A DNA stretch of 64,000 nt from Eopsaltria australis (lineage: Eukaryota; Chordata; Aves; Passeriformes; Petroicidae), in NCBI GenBank assembly GCA_034509425.1, contig JAVTVJ010000143.1:2046001-2110000 (forward strand). Reading direction: 5' to 3'. Of this stretch, positions 32,901 to 47,900 are shown piece after piece. Every line of letters begins with the position of its first letter. Within the stretch, counting starts at the first letter, position 1. The translations under genes were made by a program, and so were the position numbers. Under the pieces are notes generated by a model. It searched no databases. It was not told the origin of the DNA and was given only the letters and a program-made list of their open reading frames with translations.

Positions 32901-35900
32901 GCCACTTCTTGATTGTTTGGTTCGGTTTTTAAACCACATTGTTCCAAGTGGATTCTCCCTAGCACCTTAAAGCTTGATTAGATATCAGTTTTACCAAGTT
33001 GTCTACCCAAGAGAGCTTTGTGTGTCCATATTCTGCATTTCAGCCACAGGACCATGCCAAATTTAACATCTTTCATCTAATTAATTCACTAACATTTGAA
33101 TCCTTTGTTTTACCTGAACTGAATGTTCAGGATTGGAGCTTCCATGAAGTCTGACACACATTCGATGTTCACAACCTGCTGAACCTGTGCACCTCCATCC
33201 ACTGTAGGGTCAACAGGTTTTGTCTGAAGGTTCAGGCGTAGAAAAGTAGTTAAGGAAACAGGTCAGTGACCTTACAACTTAAAAGAATGCAAATCTTCCA
33301 ATATGCTCTATGAGGAATTAGCGTCATGTTTTCACTCATTTTCTATTTGTGCTACTGAAACATTTAAAACTCAGTTTTTGTACAAGGAAAGAGTTTGTGA
33401 GGGTTTATGTTTTTAATTGTTCGTTAGTGTTTTTTTATACTGACACATCTAGAAACAATAACTCTGAAAATTCTCAGTAAACTGGATATTCTTACAGAAA
33501 TATGGCCTTAAAAAGGTGTGAAGGCACAGAGACTTCACAATAAGAAACACAGAACTATTTTGAACATTACAGAGATGCCTTGAGTCAAACAAGCCTGATT
33601 ATCTAATCTCCCAGAAATGCTAAATTTGCAATACCAAGCATTAAGGACCAGCCATGAATTAAGAGCTTAAAGTACCATCATCTTGGCATACATGTGTTGC
33701 ACCTCCATGTCAAGTTTTAGGTTATCTGCTAAAGCAGTACTTGAAGGACACATCTCTACCTCTGCTACTTCATGTTAGTGGAGAAAGCTACACTTCTGTT
33801 ATAGATTTATTCATCTTATTTTCTCCTAATTTCAGGAGTAAAATTTGTGTTTATACCCAGAGCTTTAAGGAAAGAATCTTCCCTCCTTGTTTAAGACTTG
33901 TTCTTTCTGCAAGAACTTTAGAGAGCTATCAGCAAGTTTCTCATTTTTTTTATGTTCAAGGACACTGTGCCTTGATCCAACAGATTTATTCTACTGTGCA
34001 GCAATAAACCACAAAAATCTAATAAGAACAGACACATGCTACTACATTTAAGGATATTTGACTGAAGGTCATCTGAGCAGATTACTGTTGGAGTAAAATT
34101 CAAGAACTGTGTTGATGTCTTATTACCATAGAATATGAACATACGTCCTGGAAAGAGAAGAATGAGATATCAGAATGTTTAGGTGCATATAATCATATCG
34201 ACCTACTCATGCTTCAATTCCCTAACACACTGTCTTCCTACCTTTCTTTAAAACTACTTTTAAGAACAAAATACAGTTTACATGGTTAATCTCGACAAGA
34301 CATTCACAGTTCAAAATGCAGTGATTTAACCAAGCCATTAGATCTCTCTTACAGTAGCTGTCACACAGGCAGTTAAAACACCAGTGGAAGTCTTTCAGTT
34401 GCTGAAGAATTTTACTTTTTATCTTAAGATGCTACTAAGCCACCAAGAGTTTTACAGAAAGGGAAAAGCAAGCATTGCCTGCGTTCAAGTTCCATCTCTT
34501 TCCTGGATGTTTCCAGTATCTTGTACATTAAATCTGATCTGCAATGTATTGTGTCTCACATCACTACAATAAGTTATACTGCAAGATACACATTTTGACA
34601 AGAATGGTCCTTAATAGACCTGGCTGCACCAGCCATACAACCAGGCAGCAAGAGCTGGAGTGCTGGAGCTTAACACTCACAGTTCATCCCAGCTACCAAA
34701 ACAACCAATAAATTTAAGGAAACAAGAGCCCATACAAAAGCCAGGGATACACAACAGTGGGAGCTGCAAAACAGCTTAGGCCTATAAAGCTATTTCTCTC
34801 TTCAGCAGCTGAAAAGTGAGTCCTATCTGGAGTATCATGCTGGCATTGCGACTGATAATGCAGACAGCCAACCACAGCACAACAGATCTTACCCAGGTTC
34901 TGTCGAAATTCAGACTTCAAGCCAATTTGTAGCAACTGATTTTCAAATAGGACTCCATTATTTTTACACACAAACCTAGGGGAAGAGAGGGAAAACACAT
35001 TTTAAACTGAGCCACATTAAACAATATTTAGAACCACAAAATTCAGGGTTTACACAGAGGATGAAGATTGCGGTTAACCTAGAATGCATCAATCTGTGAG
35101 AGAGGCCTTTGCAGAAAACTGCAGTTAGAAAAGACAACTTTACAACCAGAACCACCACTTGTAGGACACTAAAAGAACTGACGTTTTTATTTGATAGGAT
35201 GCCTGAGAAACTATGAAGGAAATCACAATCTGCTATATACACACACACTGTCTAATAAAGGACCAGGCAACAGATTAGGATTTTTCTTATTAGTCTTGAG
35301 AACTTCTGAAACTCATTAGGTTGGTGCAGAATTGAAAAGTTTGAAGCTTTGATTGTTTAAACCTGAAAGAAAAAAAAACCCTCCTTGTTTTATCATTTCT
35401 GTATCACCTAAGCCAACTGAAAGATGTACTTTTTCCATTTTGAGAGAGGAAGCCCATTCTCCAGTGATCTCAGTCCTATCCATCACCCTTCACTTAAAAG
35501 TAGAAGAGGTGGTCAGCAAACATCTGCCTTTTGCATACAAGGCACTTAAAACACACTCCCAAATATCAGTACATTTGGCAAGTACTCTGTTTTTTCTTTA
35601 TTTCCAAATAGTTGCAAAAACTTAACATACAACTGGCATTGCCTCGTTTTACAGCAGTGTGTGATACCACTGACTGGTAAAGGCAACTCTAACCTGTGTA
35701 TTCATGAGCCTGTCACAAAATCCACAGCACCCACAGAGGTGTTCTAGTCACAAGTCTGACAGTACATGTTTTCTCTAGTTTTGCTGGTATTAAGTTAATG
35801 AACAATATAGTTTTGCTTTATAACTATATTCTGGAAATTGCCCAGCCTTGCAAGGTTTTAGTATTGCTTACTTGTGAAAAAGCTCATCAGCATCATGCAC

Positions 35901-38900
35901 AGTATCAGCTGGTTCCTCAGAAACTACCTCAGATGAAGCCAGGTCAGGGCTAGTTCAGGCAGCACAAAGGAAGAAAGGCAGTAGCGACAGAGACAGCAGG
36001 AGTTAGTAAAGACAGCTTAGAGCTTAGTTACTTCTTTTACCTCCTTCCTCAAAAACGGCACTGCTGAGCTTAATGCAAGAGAAATTGATTAGCTGCCCTA
36101 GCTCAGTACCCTAGAAAGATTTTAGGTACTAGGCAATGTTTTCCCCCACTTCTCTCCCCCATCCCACCCCGACTGTTAGAAAACAGCAATCCTTCATGAA
36201 GACAGGTGACAGCTGAAGGTGTTCAGTAAATGTAAACCTCTTACAGAACCAAGTCCTTTAATGTGTTTAAATGTGACAGCAAAAGTGTTCAAAATCAAAA
36301 AGGTAGCTGCATATTAACTACTACAAAGGTGTGCTTAAAAGCAGAGGCCTCATCAACCTTAGGGACCCTTCTAATTACAGGTGCACAATCAGTTCCTAAA
36401 AACACACGAGTATTAAGCATAGGCAAGAGTACACGGGGCACACAGAGAATGACTTACCCAAGAAACAGATTAGAAACAAAGTGACAACAGCACTAAAAAG
36501 AGGCAGGAAACTGTAAAAAGCAACTTCTCAGTATCATTAGAGAAGCATTTCATCACCTACAGACAGACCAAGGAGTTGGGCATTGCTATACTTTCTTCTG
36601 CAGAAAGAGAAAACTCTTTAGGTAACATTTGCTTATGAAACTACTACTACTGGTTCCTTTTTTTTGCCCTCTTAAAAAAAAAAAAAAAAGGCATGAACAA
36701 GCTTGTGAAGCTTCCTAAAGTCCTGGTTTTGTGTTGTGTGATCAAGTATCACTTCTGACCTTACAAGAGAAATACAGGATCAAGTAATAATCACTGCAAA
36801 CCTGCAGCAATGCATTGCCTGGTATAAAATTTTGATGACAGTGTCAATGATCCAGGCAGATCAGTTTCCCTAATTATGTCTTTTATATTAAGATGCATTG
36901 AAAATTTGTTGTGCCAACATTCAAAATTTGGTCCTTGACAACAGTAATATGTTCTTGTCCAGTAGGACAACTAATTTTAAAGATATTCTGTGATTTTATG
37001 TCATTCATTCCCAAAAATTTAGCCAAGTAACATTTGAGAGTTGTCACAGTGGCTTTTAATACTAATGAAGTCAATAACACATAGTACCTACACTACATTT
37101 GCTAGTGTAATTGTAGTATCAAATCCCCTTTAAAAAAAAAGAAAACCACTTGTTTTTTATCCCCCTTTTCACATCCCTTTGTCACGACAGTAGCAGAACA
37201 ATTCAAGTGTATCTTTAAATTCCAGGAAGCAGCATCTCTGGATACAGTCCATCTCACTGATTCAGTAGCAGCTTGCCATCAGTGGAGAGACACAAGAATA
37301 CTTTGTGAGAAGAAAATAAGAATAAATGTATTCGTATCAGGACAGATAACCCCCTCTTCAAGATGTATGGAGATGCATAAGAAGCTTAATTTAACAAAGA
37401 AGCAAAACCAGCATGAAAACCAGACACTACTGTGTGGCAAATATCCTCAGGTTGAGTACTACAGACTCAGTTTTTCCATTAGAAGTGATATTCAATAAAG
37501 ACAGCACATCCAGCAGAGTGTCCAAGAACACCTCTCTTGCTGCAAAACTACCACCCAGGAATGCACTCAGTATGCTGGAACAAAACCAAAAGTTAGGCAT
37601 GTTTTTCCTTCAATTCTGTTTTAACAGACAAATTCTCCTTCAAATTCCTTTCAGGGTGACTTAATTACCTCGCAAAGTTGTCATCAGAACCAGGAGCAAG
37701 AGGTGCAACTGCAGAAGCTGAATCTGAAAATACATCCACGAGCAGGCTACCACTAGAGGAAGGTGGGGGAGCTGAATTGGTGACAGGGGCAGCACCCAGA
37801 CCCAGCAGATCCGCCGATGGAGAAGGAGTAGACTAAGGAAGACAAGACACTTTGGTGTTACACTGCAACAGAACTCCAACAAAGCTGTCTCATTTGCATA
37901 GACAACTAAGCTAAGTGCTTCTCCCCACCCCAAATCAAGGTTTGAATGGATGTAAAAAGGTTCACGAACACAGCAGTTACCACGCTGAATTTCAACTTAA
38001 GGTCATTCACAGATGTGGTTTTCTTTTTTTCCTCTGAAGAGAGTTATGTCCATCTAACCATTAAATAAAAACAAAACTGAAATTCATCTGTCTAGAATCT
38101 GGCTCTGCAGAAGAAAGGTGACAAAGATGACAGTTTTTCCTACTTCTCTTTTCCCATCAGTTTCAAGGGAAAGTAAGTACTGTAGGGAATAAAATTCATG
38201 TGTGTTGCTTTTCTTTCATGAAGAATCCATCAAGAAAGCAAGTGGCTTTTACACAAACCTAAATCACAGGTCATCAAAGAGTCTTTAAAATTGACCATCA
38301 GTTTAATCCTGGGTTTCTGAAGCCCAGCAAATCTTGGAAAGCATGTAAACACAGCCAGCAAAAAAAGCAGAGCCTGTAGCCAGTTCATGCTGCAAACACT
38401 AGAGGAAGAGACAAGATGTTTAAACTATTTTTTCCTCAAATAGAACAAATCAAGCAGCCAGGACACAGAATCATGCAACAGAGGCTGCATATATGTGCCC
38501 AAGTCGCGTGCAAGAACAAAGCACAAACTGTTAATCAAAATGGTCATGTATTAGACATTAGCAGCTTTCACTATGCCAGATAATCTGAGAATGAGTCATG
38601 AGATGCATTTGGATGAATCTGAAATCTTGCTTTTGTAAGCCAACCTGAAGTTATCATGTACTCCATACAGTATAATGAAAAATTCCCTGGCAAAAGACAT
38701 TAAGAAGCCAATTCTTAGGAACTACTTAAAACAAAACAAGGTTGGACCTCAAATTTCTAGCATTTTTGGTATCTAACCCAGATAAAGCCACTGGTGAAGG
38801 TAACACTGTGCAGCTTGTTACGTGGCTGCAACCACATAACATAAACCATAATGCACAATTAACTGCCAGTCACCTCAATTTGGCATTCAAAGAAAATCTG

Positions 38901-41900
38901 GCAACTTTTCTGCTGGAAAGAGATTTCTGTGCAGTCAGAACTGTTGCACTTGGAGTAGCTACTCTTATACACTGCAGTGACTAAGTAGGAAAGCATTACG
39001 ATTTAACAAACTGGGTAGGGAACATGCTACAGTATTTCCTTCTCTAGGTAATCTTCTACTACATCTTAAATCTAATTACAAGTTATTCAAGGCATTAAAA
39101 CCAGAAAGAATTATTATATTACTCTGAAATTCAAGTCAACTCCTTTTAAATATGTAATTTTATAATCTCACCCTCAGTGCAATTTCACCAACAAGGAAAT
39201 TCACATTTCTAAAGCTTAAAGCAGTATTTTTCAAATAACAATGTAAATGACTTTTTTTAGGCTGTAGTTTGTCCCCATTTACAGATGATTTCCAAAGGAA
39301 AATTGCATCCAAGCATGCAGTGAGGGGAAAGCAGCTGTATGTTCCCCTGCTTTATAGCAAACACCCACAGCCTTAAGTTTCAGATGAGAGGTTTTTAAAT
39401 CCCCAAAAAGCTGCTTTAGGAAACCATTCTTTTCTCACTTGTACACCATCTAAATTAGTGAAATAACAGCTTTTAAACTCACAACAGCACTGGCATTGAC
39501 AGAGGCAGGTTCAGCACTTCCATTCATATCAGAGCTCCTCTCCTTTTTGATCTCTTCCAGGTCAGTAACTGTGCCTGGTCCTTTCTTCTTCTTCAGTTTA
39601 GCCAAAATAGAAGATTCCCTCTCTGGAAAGGGAGGCATTTCTTCCAACACTGTAGCCTTACCACAGAAAAAAAAAGTGTTAGTTAAACTTCAGAGAAAAA
39701 GCTAAACCAGCTTCTGAGTCTCTGAAGAGACACACCCTTATAGATTGCATAAAGCAAAAGCAGAAGTAGTTACCCACACAGAAAATTATTATGCAGTTTA
39801 TAATAGTGAGGGATTGATTGCTTTTTTAAAAGAAAAAAATTCTTTAAAAATTTCTGAAGTCCTTCCAAAGCACTTGGTTAAGTGAACAGGATCGTATCAC
39901 TTCTCTGAAACGGTGATATTAAATAAAAAGAAAATTTAAATTAGATCATAGCAGACCTAAGGGTCTTTAAGACAGTCAGACCTAGACTTAAACCACAGAG
40001 AATAGTTAAATTTGTACTCAGACCTTAGCATTTTTTAGATGTCAAAATCAAATGTGCAATGTTCTGCTCAGACCTGAGAGCATCAGGTTAAATCACTGAA
40101 CTTCAAGAGACAAAAAAATTACACTTTTTCTGCCCACCATCAAGTAAGACCTCCAAAGAAAGCCCCAGCCTTCTGATAATCTAAATCCTCTAGGACTCTG
40201 TATTATACCAGCTTTCCCTGGCTTCTCAGCTCCAGATTAACATGTCTTAATGGTCATTTGTCCCACTGCAACAATAACAAACTTGGAATTCAGCTCTAAA
40301 TTGAAGATGACTACAGCAGAATTAGGGAGACTAAAAGAACCAGCACCTACATTGTAATCCTTAATCCTGCACTGAGATTTCTGAGCAATCAGGTAAGGTT
40401 TAGTGGAGTTTAACTTGTTGACAGAAAAGTACTGCATAATAAAGAAAATAAACCTTTATACCTACCAATATATCAGTACTAGCAATAGTACTGAGCCTCA
40501 AATACTCAACAGCTCTCTGCTGCAGCTCCACATCAGCATTCTTTAGCTGACTGTCACTGCGCAGCACATCTTGAATTGTAGTTTTGATTTCTGGAAACAG
40601 GTTCACAAACTTGATGTAGGTAGACAGAAGCAGAGCTCGTGTAGGAACACTACACAGATGAAACTTGGAATGCAGCAAGTTGAACTGGATGAGGGGACTT
40701 AAAAGATGGAAGAAAAATAATTTGTTCAGTTTTTGTAGAAATTATAATCCTTATTAATGCATTATTAGCAAGAGCTGAATCACTTGTTAACTAGCCTTTA
40801 GGAATGTTAGGAATTAAATTATTTTCAGAAAGCATTACGTCTTCAATTCAGTATTTTAGAAGGTGTTTTACCTTGATCTTGGATCACCTGCTATCAGATT
40901 TCCAAATTCTCCCAAGATGTAGCCACCTACTTTTACAAGATTCTCGTGGCATGCTGGAGCTTGAAGGGCCTGTAACACATTTATAATCATTGATATACAA
41001 TGTATGAAAAAAAGATCTTTTCTGTCACTTCCATTCCCAGTTTTCTCATCTACTTTCCTGCAAGAGCAGACCACAGGTCTAGACACTACAGAGCATTTAG
41101 GAGAAAAACATGATGGGTGGTATGATTTCACAGAAGACTCTAATGTGAGTATTACTTGATTATCAGCACTCTTAGGCCAATCTAACAGCACTGTGGGTTT
41201 TTGAGGACAGACAGAGCTCCTTAAGTTTGCCCTGTTACATCACGTGGTGCTTCCTTAATTCTTAGCTCATTTTGAAAGGGAACCGGAAACAGTTCTTCTC
41301 ACCTCAAAAACAGTCTTTGCTGCATAGCCTTGCACATCATCCCTGTTGATGACAATCTGAATAACTCGGTACCACACTTCTTCACTGACATAGTCACCAG
41401 CAATGCGAATCAGGTTCAGGATTGTATCCACATACCAGGTGTAATCCACTGCATACTTCTCAGCTAGAATTGCAACCTTCAGAACCTGAGCATGCAAAAG
41501 AGAACACAGAAGGTTGGCTGGTTCTGACTGTGAGCTGCACACACCTGGTGATGCCCCAGACTGGCCTGGAAGCCTCAGTTTAAGGTGCATGAACTTGTTC
41601 ACTTATTCCCACAGCCAAGGGGAAAGGTGAACATTGAAATGCTGTGCCAGAACACAGCAGTTGCCAGGCACATATTGCTTTCCCCATAATGCAGTCAAGT
41701 ATGTTGTATCTTTGTGGCTTTTCAATTGTGTACCTAAGTGATCAAGAGCATTTTTTGTTTGCTATAAAAACACCACCTAAATTACCACTGAGAGAGGATC
41801 AAATAAGAAATTGGAAACCTCTCAAAAAAAGGTAAAAGGTGGAAACTCAAGATAGCAGAGGCAAATAGAGTCACGAAAGTATAGCTGACTTTTTCAGGTC

Positions 41901-44900
41901 ATACTCAGATATCTGGATGCTGAAGAAAACGATCAGCTTTAGGGGACATCCCACACAATTTATCATCCGTTGCATTTACTACTCTTAAAAGAACAGATCA
42001 GTTCTTAAGGGAACAGAACGAAAATCTCATTATCTGCCAAGTCAGGGGACATTGCCAAGAGCAACCAGACAGTACAAGAGGTAAATCAACTCACTCTGTA
42101 TTCCACATTCCCTTCCCCAATCAAGGAACTTCAGCACCTAACTAAGCTAATAACCACTGTAAGTAGAAGTTTTGTTTACCATCCTAAAAAGGTTTAAGTT
42201 GAGTATTTCAACTTTTATCCTACCTGTAGGAAGGAGATAGATATGAGGCCTCCTAGTTGATTATAAGGTATTGGTTTTGGGACCACTCAGACTGAACATT
42301 CTCAGAGCATACACAGTACAAAGCTCTACCTACAAATAAGCATTTACCACACTAATTTTTGATGCTATTGGGCAGCTGTCTAGAGTAGGACCTAACCCTC
42401 AGATGTAAAGAATGTATTGGCTCAAGCAGTGATAAAATTCACTTCATTTTCTATATGCATTGTCCCGAGACCAAGATAAGCTTTTAAAATTCTTACATTT
42501 CCAAGGTTCCCACCTGCCCCCTAGATCAGTTTAACCTGAATTCTTTGCTATCAGATTACAAACTTAGGCATTTACCTGTTTGTTTGTTTTAATAGTTTTG
42601 TCTGGGTTTTTTTTTAAACTACCATGGAAAGCAATCTCGGTCACAGACTATGCAGCATCCCAATCAATAAAAAATGATACTTATGGTACCAAATGCAGCT
42701 ATGAAACAAATAAGAAAAACACCAATAGCTTACAATTTCTTCTCTGATAGAATAATCAGCAGTCTCCAGGTAATTGAGCATTTCAGCCACAATCTGCTGG
42801 GCATTGCTTCGGTCACACATTGCATACAGAAGATCTACAGCTCTTTGTCGTACACTTACATCCCTTTCAGTCTGCAAAAAGACAGAGTCAGAGGTCAAAA
42901 TAATTTCATCTCTGTTTAGAAAGGACATGCAATTTAAGAGATTAAACTTAGTGTAATCCACAGTCAAGTTTAAAACAAATGAATTTGAAAATTTTTCAGA
43001 TGCAGAATAAATTTAGATTTACCCTTTATATAAGCTATGAGTTTCTTACGTTATTTCTCACTTTCAGTCACCTAGGAAGAGGTCAGTGGAGACTCAGACA
43101 GTTTTCTGCTTTTAAATAATATCACAAAAATTCAAATCATCAGGTTTTGTTCCTGCAGCATACTTACTCAAATCTGTGCAGGTGTTGAAAGAATGGAGGA
43201 GTTTGTACATAACACTTCAGTATTTCCCAGAGTTGGGTGAGTGAATTTGTGGCCCACTATGCTCTGAATAACTGGTACCAGCATCATAAATGCATGAATA
43301 ACTGGGTCAAATTGTTAAATTGTTACCAGGCCAATGAGCATTTAGCTACCTTCAGGTTTAGTGTCAGGCATGCCTCACAACAATTGAAGTCCAGCTAGAA
43401 CAAATACATACTTCGAACTCAAACAAATGTTGAAATATGCTACAGCATAAACCTGGAAGAAAATAAAGCACCTAAATATCCAAGTGTGCAAGTAAATTTA
43501 CATGCAAATCAGACTTCAGCTCTGTCACACAAACATGGCCTGGGAACGTGTCTCTCTGGGTTCTGGTCTTTACAATTCTGCAGTGCAAGCTGATCTGCTC
43601 TACCACTCCTCATTAGCTACTACAGTGAAGGAACAGTGTCCAATACCAGCAAGACAGTAATAAAGCTGTCTTCCCAGCATTCTCAATTTTTAAATTCCAC
43701 ATTTTTAAACAATTATTCATCTTCAGTCCACACTTGAGCTGATACCAGTGTTACAGGGGACACAGCTACAGGTATCAGATTTACCAGCAAGGTGCAGAAA
43801 TCAACAAAAGCTGACCTCTGTAATTGCCAGCACAGCAAGATTTTGCTGGATTGAGGTAAAAAACTGAAGCAGACTTCAAAGAATAACTTATTTGTTCCCT
43901 AAATATTATTAACTTTATTGGGGATGGGGAGCTTGGGGCAGTGGGGGAGAGGGCATTGAGGCAGGGGAGAAGACAACACTCAAAAACAGATCACACACTT
44001 CAATATTTACCTTCAATGCATTGATAACTGTTTCTATGTGTGTTTTCACAGCCTCATGTGAGAATTCAGAGCTGGCAAGCGTGCACATGCTTTCCAGTGC
44101 TAGGTAACGCAAATTAGTTTCTCGGTGCTGCAAGAACTGACCTAGCTGGTTACAGGCACGGACTAGTAGGTTTGGCTCACTGCACAGAACAGGAGAGAAA
44201 GTGAAAGGGTTAAAAGCAACAGGTTTGAGAACACTCAATTCAGAACATTTTTGCAGTGGAAATTTCTTAAAATGCTTCAAAGTGTCTGCTAGAATGCTTT
44301 GCTAGTGAAATGCAAATTCAGATACTGGGAGCAAATAATCTCTGTTGGATTAGAGTGGTGGGGTCAATACAAAACATCAAATAAAGAAGCAGCAAAACCC
44401 AAAGCAACAGAGTTCATTAACACTGTTCAGCTACATTGCTGTGGTTGTGTTCCAATCTAGCAAGCAATTTCATATTCTTTTCCCCTCTACTCCTTTCCCC
44501 ATTAAAATCTGTTCAAGACAAAGCCCCAGTTTTTCGCTTTAAAAACCCCTCTGAAAACAGAAGTGTTATCCCAGGCTCACCTGTCATGATGTATAATTAA
44601 GCTGATTGCCTCAAACAGGACAGCATTCTTCGCGTTTGAGTGTTGCACTTTCTTTGACTTTGGTGGCTCCTGTGCTTTGTTGAGGATGGTTTCCAGGCAT
44701 TCTGTCAGACGGCCACGTACCGCAGGGTCTTCTGGAGAACAACAAGCCGTTGGACAACTTCGTTTTGCTCCAAACCCTAATCCCTACCTTAGGTTTTCCC
44801 CTGGCTAAATCTAAATTAACTGAACTATTCTGAGACATCCAAAACATTTACACTCCCCAAAATACATATAAGGAAAAGAATTCCAAGGCACAGTCCTATC

Positions 44901-47900
44901 TGGGTGAGAACAAAAGCCAACACAATCTGCACTACAATATATTTTGAGGTTTTAATATAGTTGGTAATATTAATGAATGTTTAAAATGGCAGCTCCCACT
45001 GGTTTGTAAGATGCACACTAGTTAGACATTTTGTGACAATGAAACACAACATAATTCAAAAGGCCAAGTAGCTTAGAGCTACCAGAACCACTCAAGAGTA
45101 CAAACTTCATTATCTTTGCCTTAGGACAATGTGCTTGCACTCCAAGCTATGCCAACACTGCAGTGCAGTAGCTCTTTGGAGCCAGTGTACTGCATAAGAG
45201 AGATGACCAGTGCTGTGATTTGTGCATTACCTGGAGGTGGATAGCACTGTAACAGCCTCAGAAGTTTCACAGATAGCCAGGGAGCAGGGACAAAGTAATA
45301 TGTGTAGTCCTGAAGGTCTGTAGATGCAGAAGTTACAATCTGTAAAGCAAACAACCAGCATGTCAGCTACTGAAGTTAATGGCTTCACAATCATGAAAAG
45401 GACCCAAAGAACACTGTAGGTCACCTCTGACAGAAGCTTAAAAAAGTGTGTTACTAGCAAAGTCTGGTTCAGTAGATTAATTAGGTGCAAGCTGCCATAC
45501 TATGAGTACAGCACAGTAAATACTACTAACAGAAATTCAGTTTTGCAGATACAGTAGTCTAGGAAATTTCTGAAAGCCTATTCACTTTTTTAAAGAATGA
45601 ACACAACCATCTTGTAACATCAAAACACAACCATCTTGTAACATCAAAATGTTTAATTAGAAGCTTGACTTTCTTTGTTCCAGCAATTCACAGATTCAGT
45701 CAACAGTCTGGTGGCTGCTGATATGTGAGCCAGGAATTCAAGTACAAGATGCTATGATGGACTGACCTAAAGCAGAAGGACCAACTAACACCTTCAGTAA
45801 CATCCATACAGCAAAGCAAAGAAGAGAAAGCATTCACAGAAGAGCTTTATATGCATAATGAAATGTGATAAGGATTAGATTAGGTTACCCCTCTTCATAG
45901 CTTTCTTTTACCCCTTTATTCTAGGGTAATCATCAGTTTGCCACTAGCTTTGCTCAAAGGATTTCAACCTAATCCTTACTGCTCCATTACAGAACAGTCT
46001 TGCACTCCCCTCAGCACTCCCTTGCTTTTAAGTACTAGAAAAAATCTACATATTTGAAAAGAAAGCAAACTTCTGTGAACCAGAAGTAATTTGGGTGTAA
46101 GACTGCATAAAACTGGGTCTAAAATATATTTGTGAAGTAGTGGCCTCTCTAGTCTTGCACACCTTCCAAAAGGAGGAGGAAAACAAACAAAACAGTGACA
46201 TCAGTTTTCCAGCACAGAAATGTTAACTTAAAGATATGTCACTCCACTCCTCCCTGCCTCTGCTTAACCCCCTACACTCATTTACAGAATATCAAACGTT
46301 TATGATTATTAATTTAGCAGCAGCTCAAAAGAAGGAATAGGAAGGCAATTCACCTGGTAAGAAGCTTAGATAAAGTTAAAGCTCCAGTCTGTATTTTTGA
46401 GAGGTTTGTGTGAAGTCCGTAGAATCAGTCTCTCATCCAACTATTCTTTGGCATTACAGTAACAAAGTGAGGATTACTACTTGAAGCACAGCAGGGATTA
46501 AACCAAGAAAGTTTGGGCAGGCCAATACAGCTTTCTGTCCTGGTAAGCAACAAGCCATGAAGGAGGTTACCTGAAGCACCCACATGAAGTGACACTGAAT
46601 CATCTTCACATTTAATGGTACAGTAAACTAATCTGACCCTAGAAAGCTGAGCAGGAAGCTAACTTGATCCAGAAAGCTGAGTAAATTAATCAACAGCGAA
46701 GTATTATCAGGTCATCATTGGACTCACTCTGCTTAATCTAGACACTGCCAAGGAGACTGAAGTCTTAAACTCTTCCGGGTTCTTCTGTGCCAAAGTAGTG
46801 ATCAGACTTGTAGCTGCAGTAACCACACCCTAGAAAGAAAAAAACCAAAACATAAAAAAACCCAGCTTCAATTTTGTATCAGTTTACGATGCTGCCCACT
46901 AACATCTTTCAATTCAACTGGTTTTTAATATACAAAAAAATATGTTTATCCCCATTACAAAGCCCTACATTAAAAAACCTTTTATTTCGCTAGCAGCTAG
47001 ACTAATTACACACCTGCAGAATCCAACAGAATTTTCAACAACATGATACTGCCATGCTTGCAGAGCATTTTATGCTATTTTTTGTATTAGCTTTGTCTCA
47101 TGTTTGGACAGTACATCTAAAATAAGAGAGTTGTATTAAAATTAAGCCTGGACACAAATTGTCTTACTACACAAGAGAAGAAATTCAATGCAGCAGATCA
47201 TCCAGGAAAGAATTCCTACGACCCAACATGAGGAGGGGGCTTTGTATAACACAAGCACTTGATCTTACTACTGCAGACTAAAGCACTCATTACTGTTGAA
47301 GCACAGATCTTAATAGCCTTATTTTCATAAAGTAACTGGACTGGGGGAAAAAACAGGGTCTCCTTTCTAAAGCAATAGGGTTTTTTAAGCATCAAAGTAA
47401 GAATGACATGGACACTACAGGACAAGGAAGTCTAAGGAATGTCAAATCAAGTCTTGAATTTTTAGTGTAGATCTAATCTTAGAAGGCCTAAGAAAATTAA
47501 TATTACACCTATGCAATGTGATCTACTATAACAAGGCACAAGATTAATTAATTTACAGCTAGAGGAAAAGAAGAACTAATACATACCATTCTTCTATCTA
47601 CAGTAAAAAGGTAAACAGAGCTTTATTAAAAATGAATATATATATATACAGCAACTGAAAAAGAACAACTCCTTCCATTTTCTTCCCAAAGCCTGAAGAC
47701 AACAGCAACCCACTAGCTTGAAAGACTCAAGAAGAAATAAATTGTGCACTTAACAGCAGAAGTCACATCATTCCCTATACACACTAGGCCCAAGAAGCAT
47801 AATGAAGCTGATTTACCAAGTGCTGGTCATTGAGGAGATGCACCACTCTAGAAGTCCAGTCTCCCATGGGAACAAGGTCAGGAGAAGTTCTGTATAAACG

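Larger units (their letters stand above)
34976..37668 (-). other. AP2A2 intron 15
   Basis: 2693 nt between the hinge and ear exons. It holds the candidate cassette exon at 35872-35949 and an A-run at about 36674-36689. Nothing else recognised. Confidence 0.65.

Noticed and set aside
35318..35345. TTAGGTTGGTGCAGA resembling a mariner-type terminal repeat
   Set aside because: Only about 14 nt match what I recall and no matching inverted partner was seen nearby; too little to call an element.
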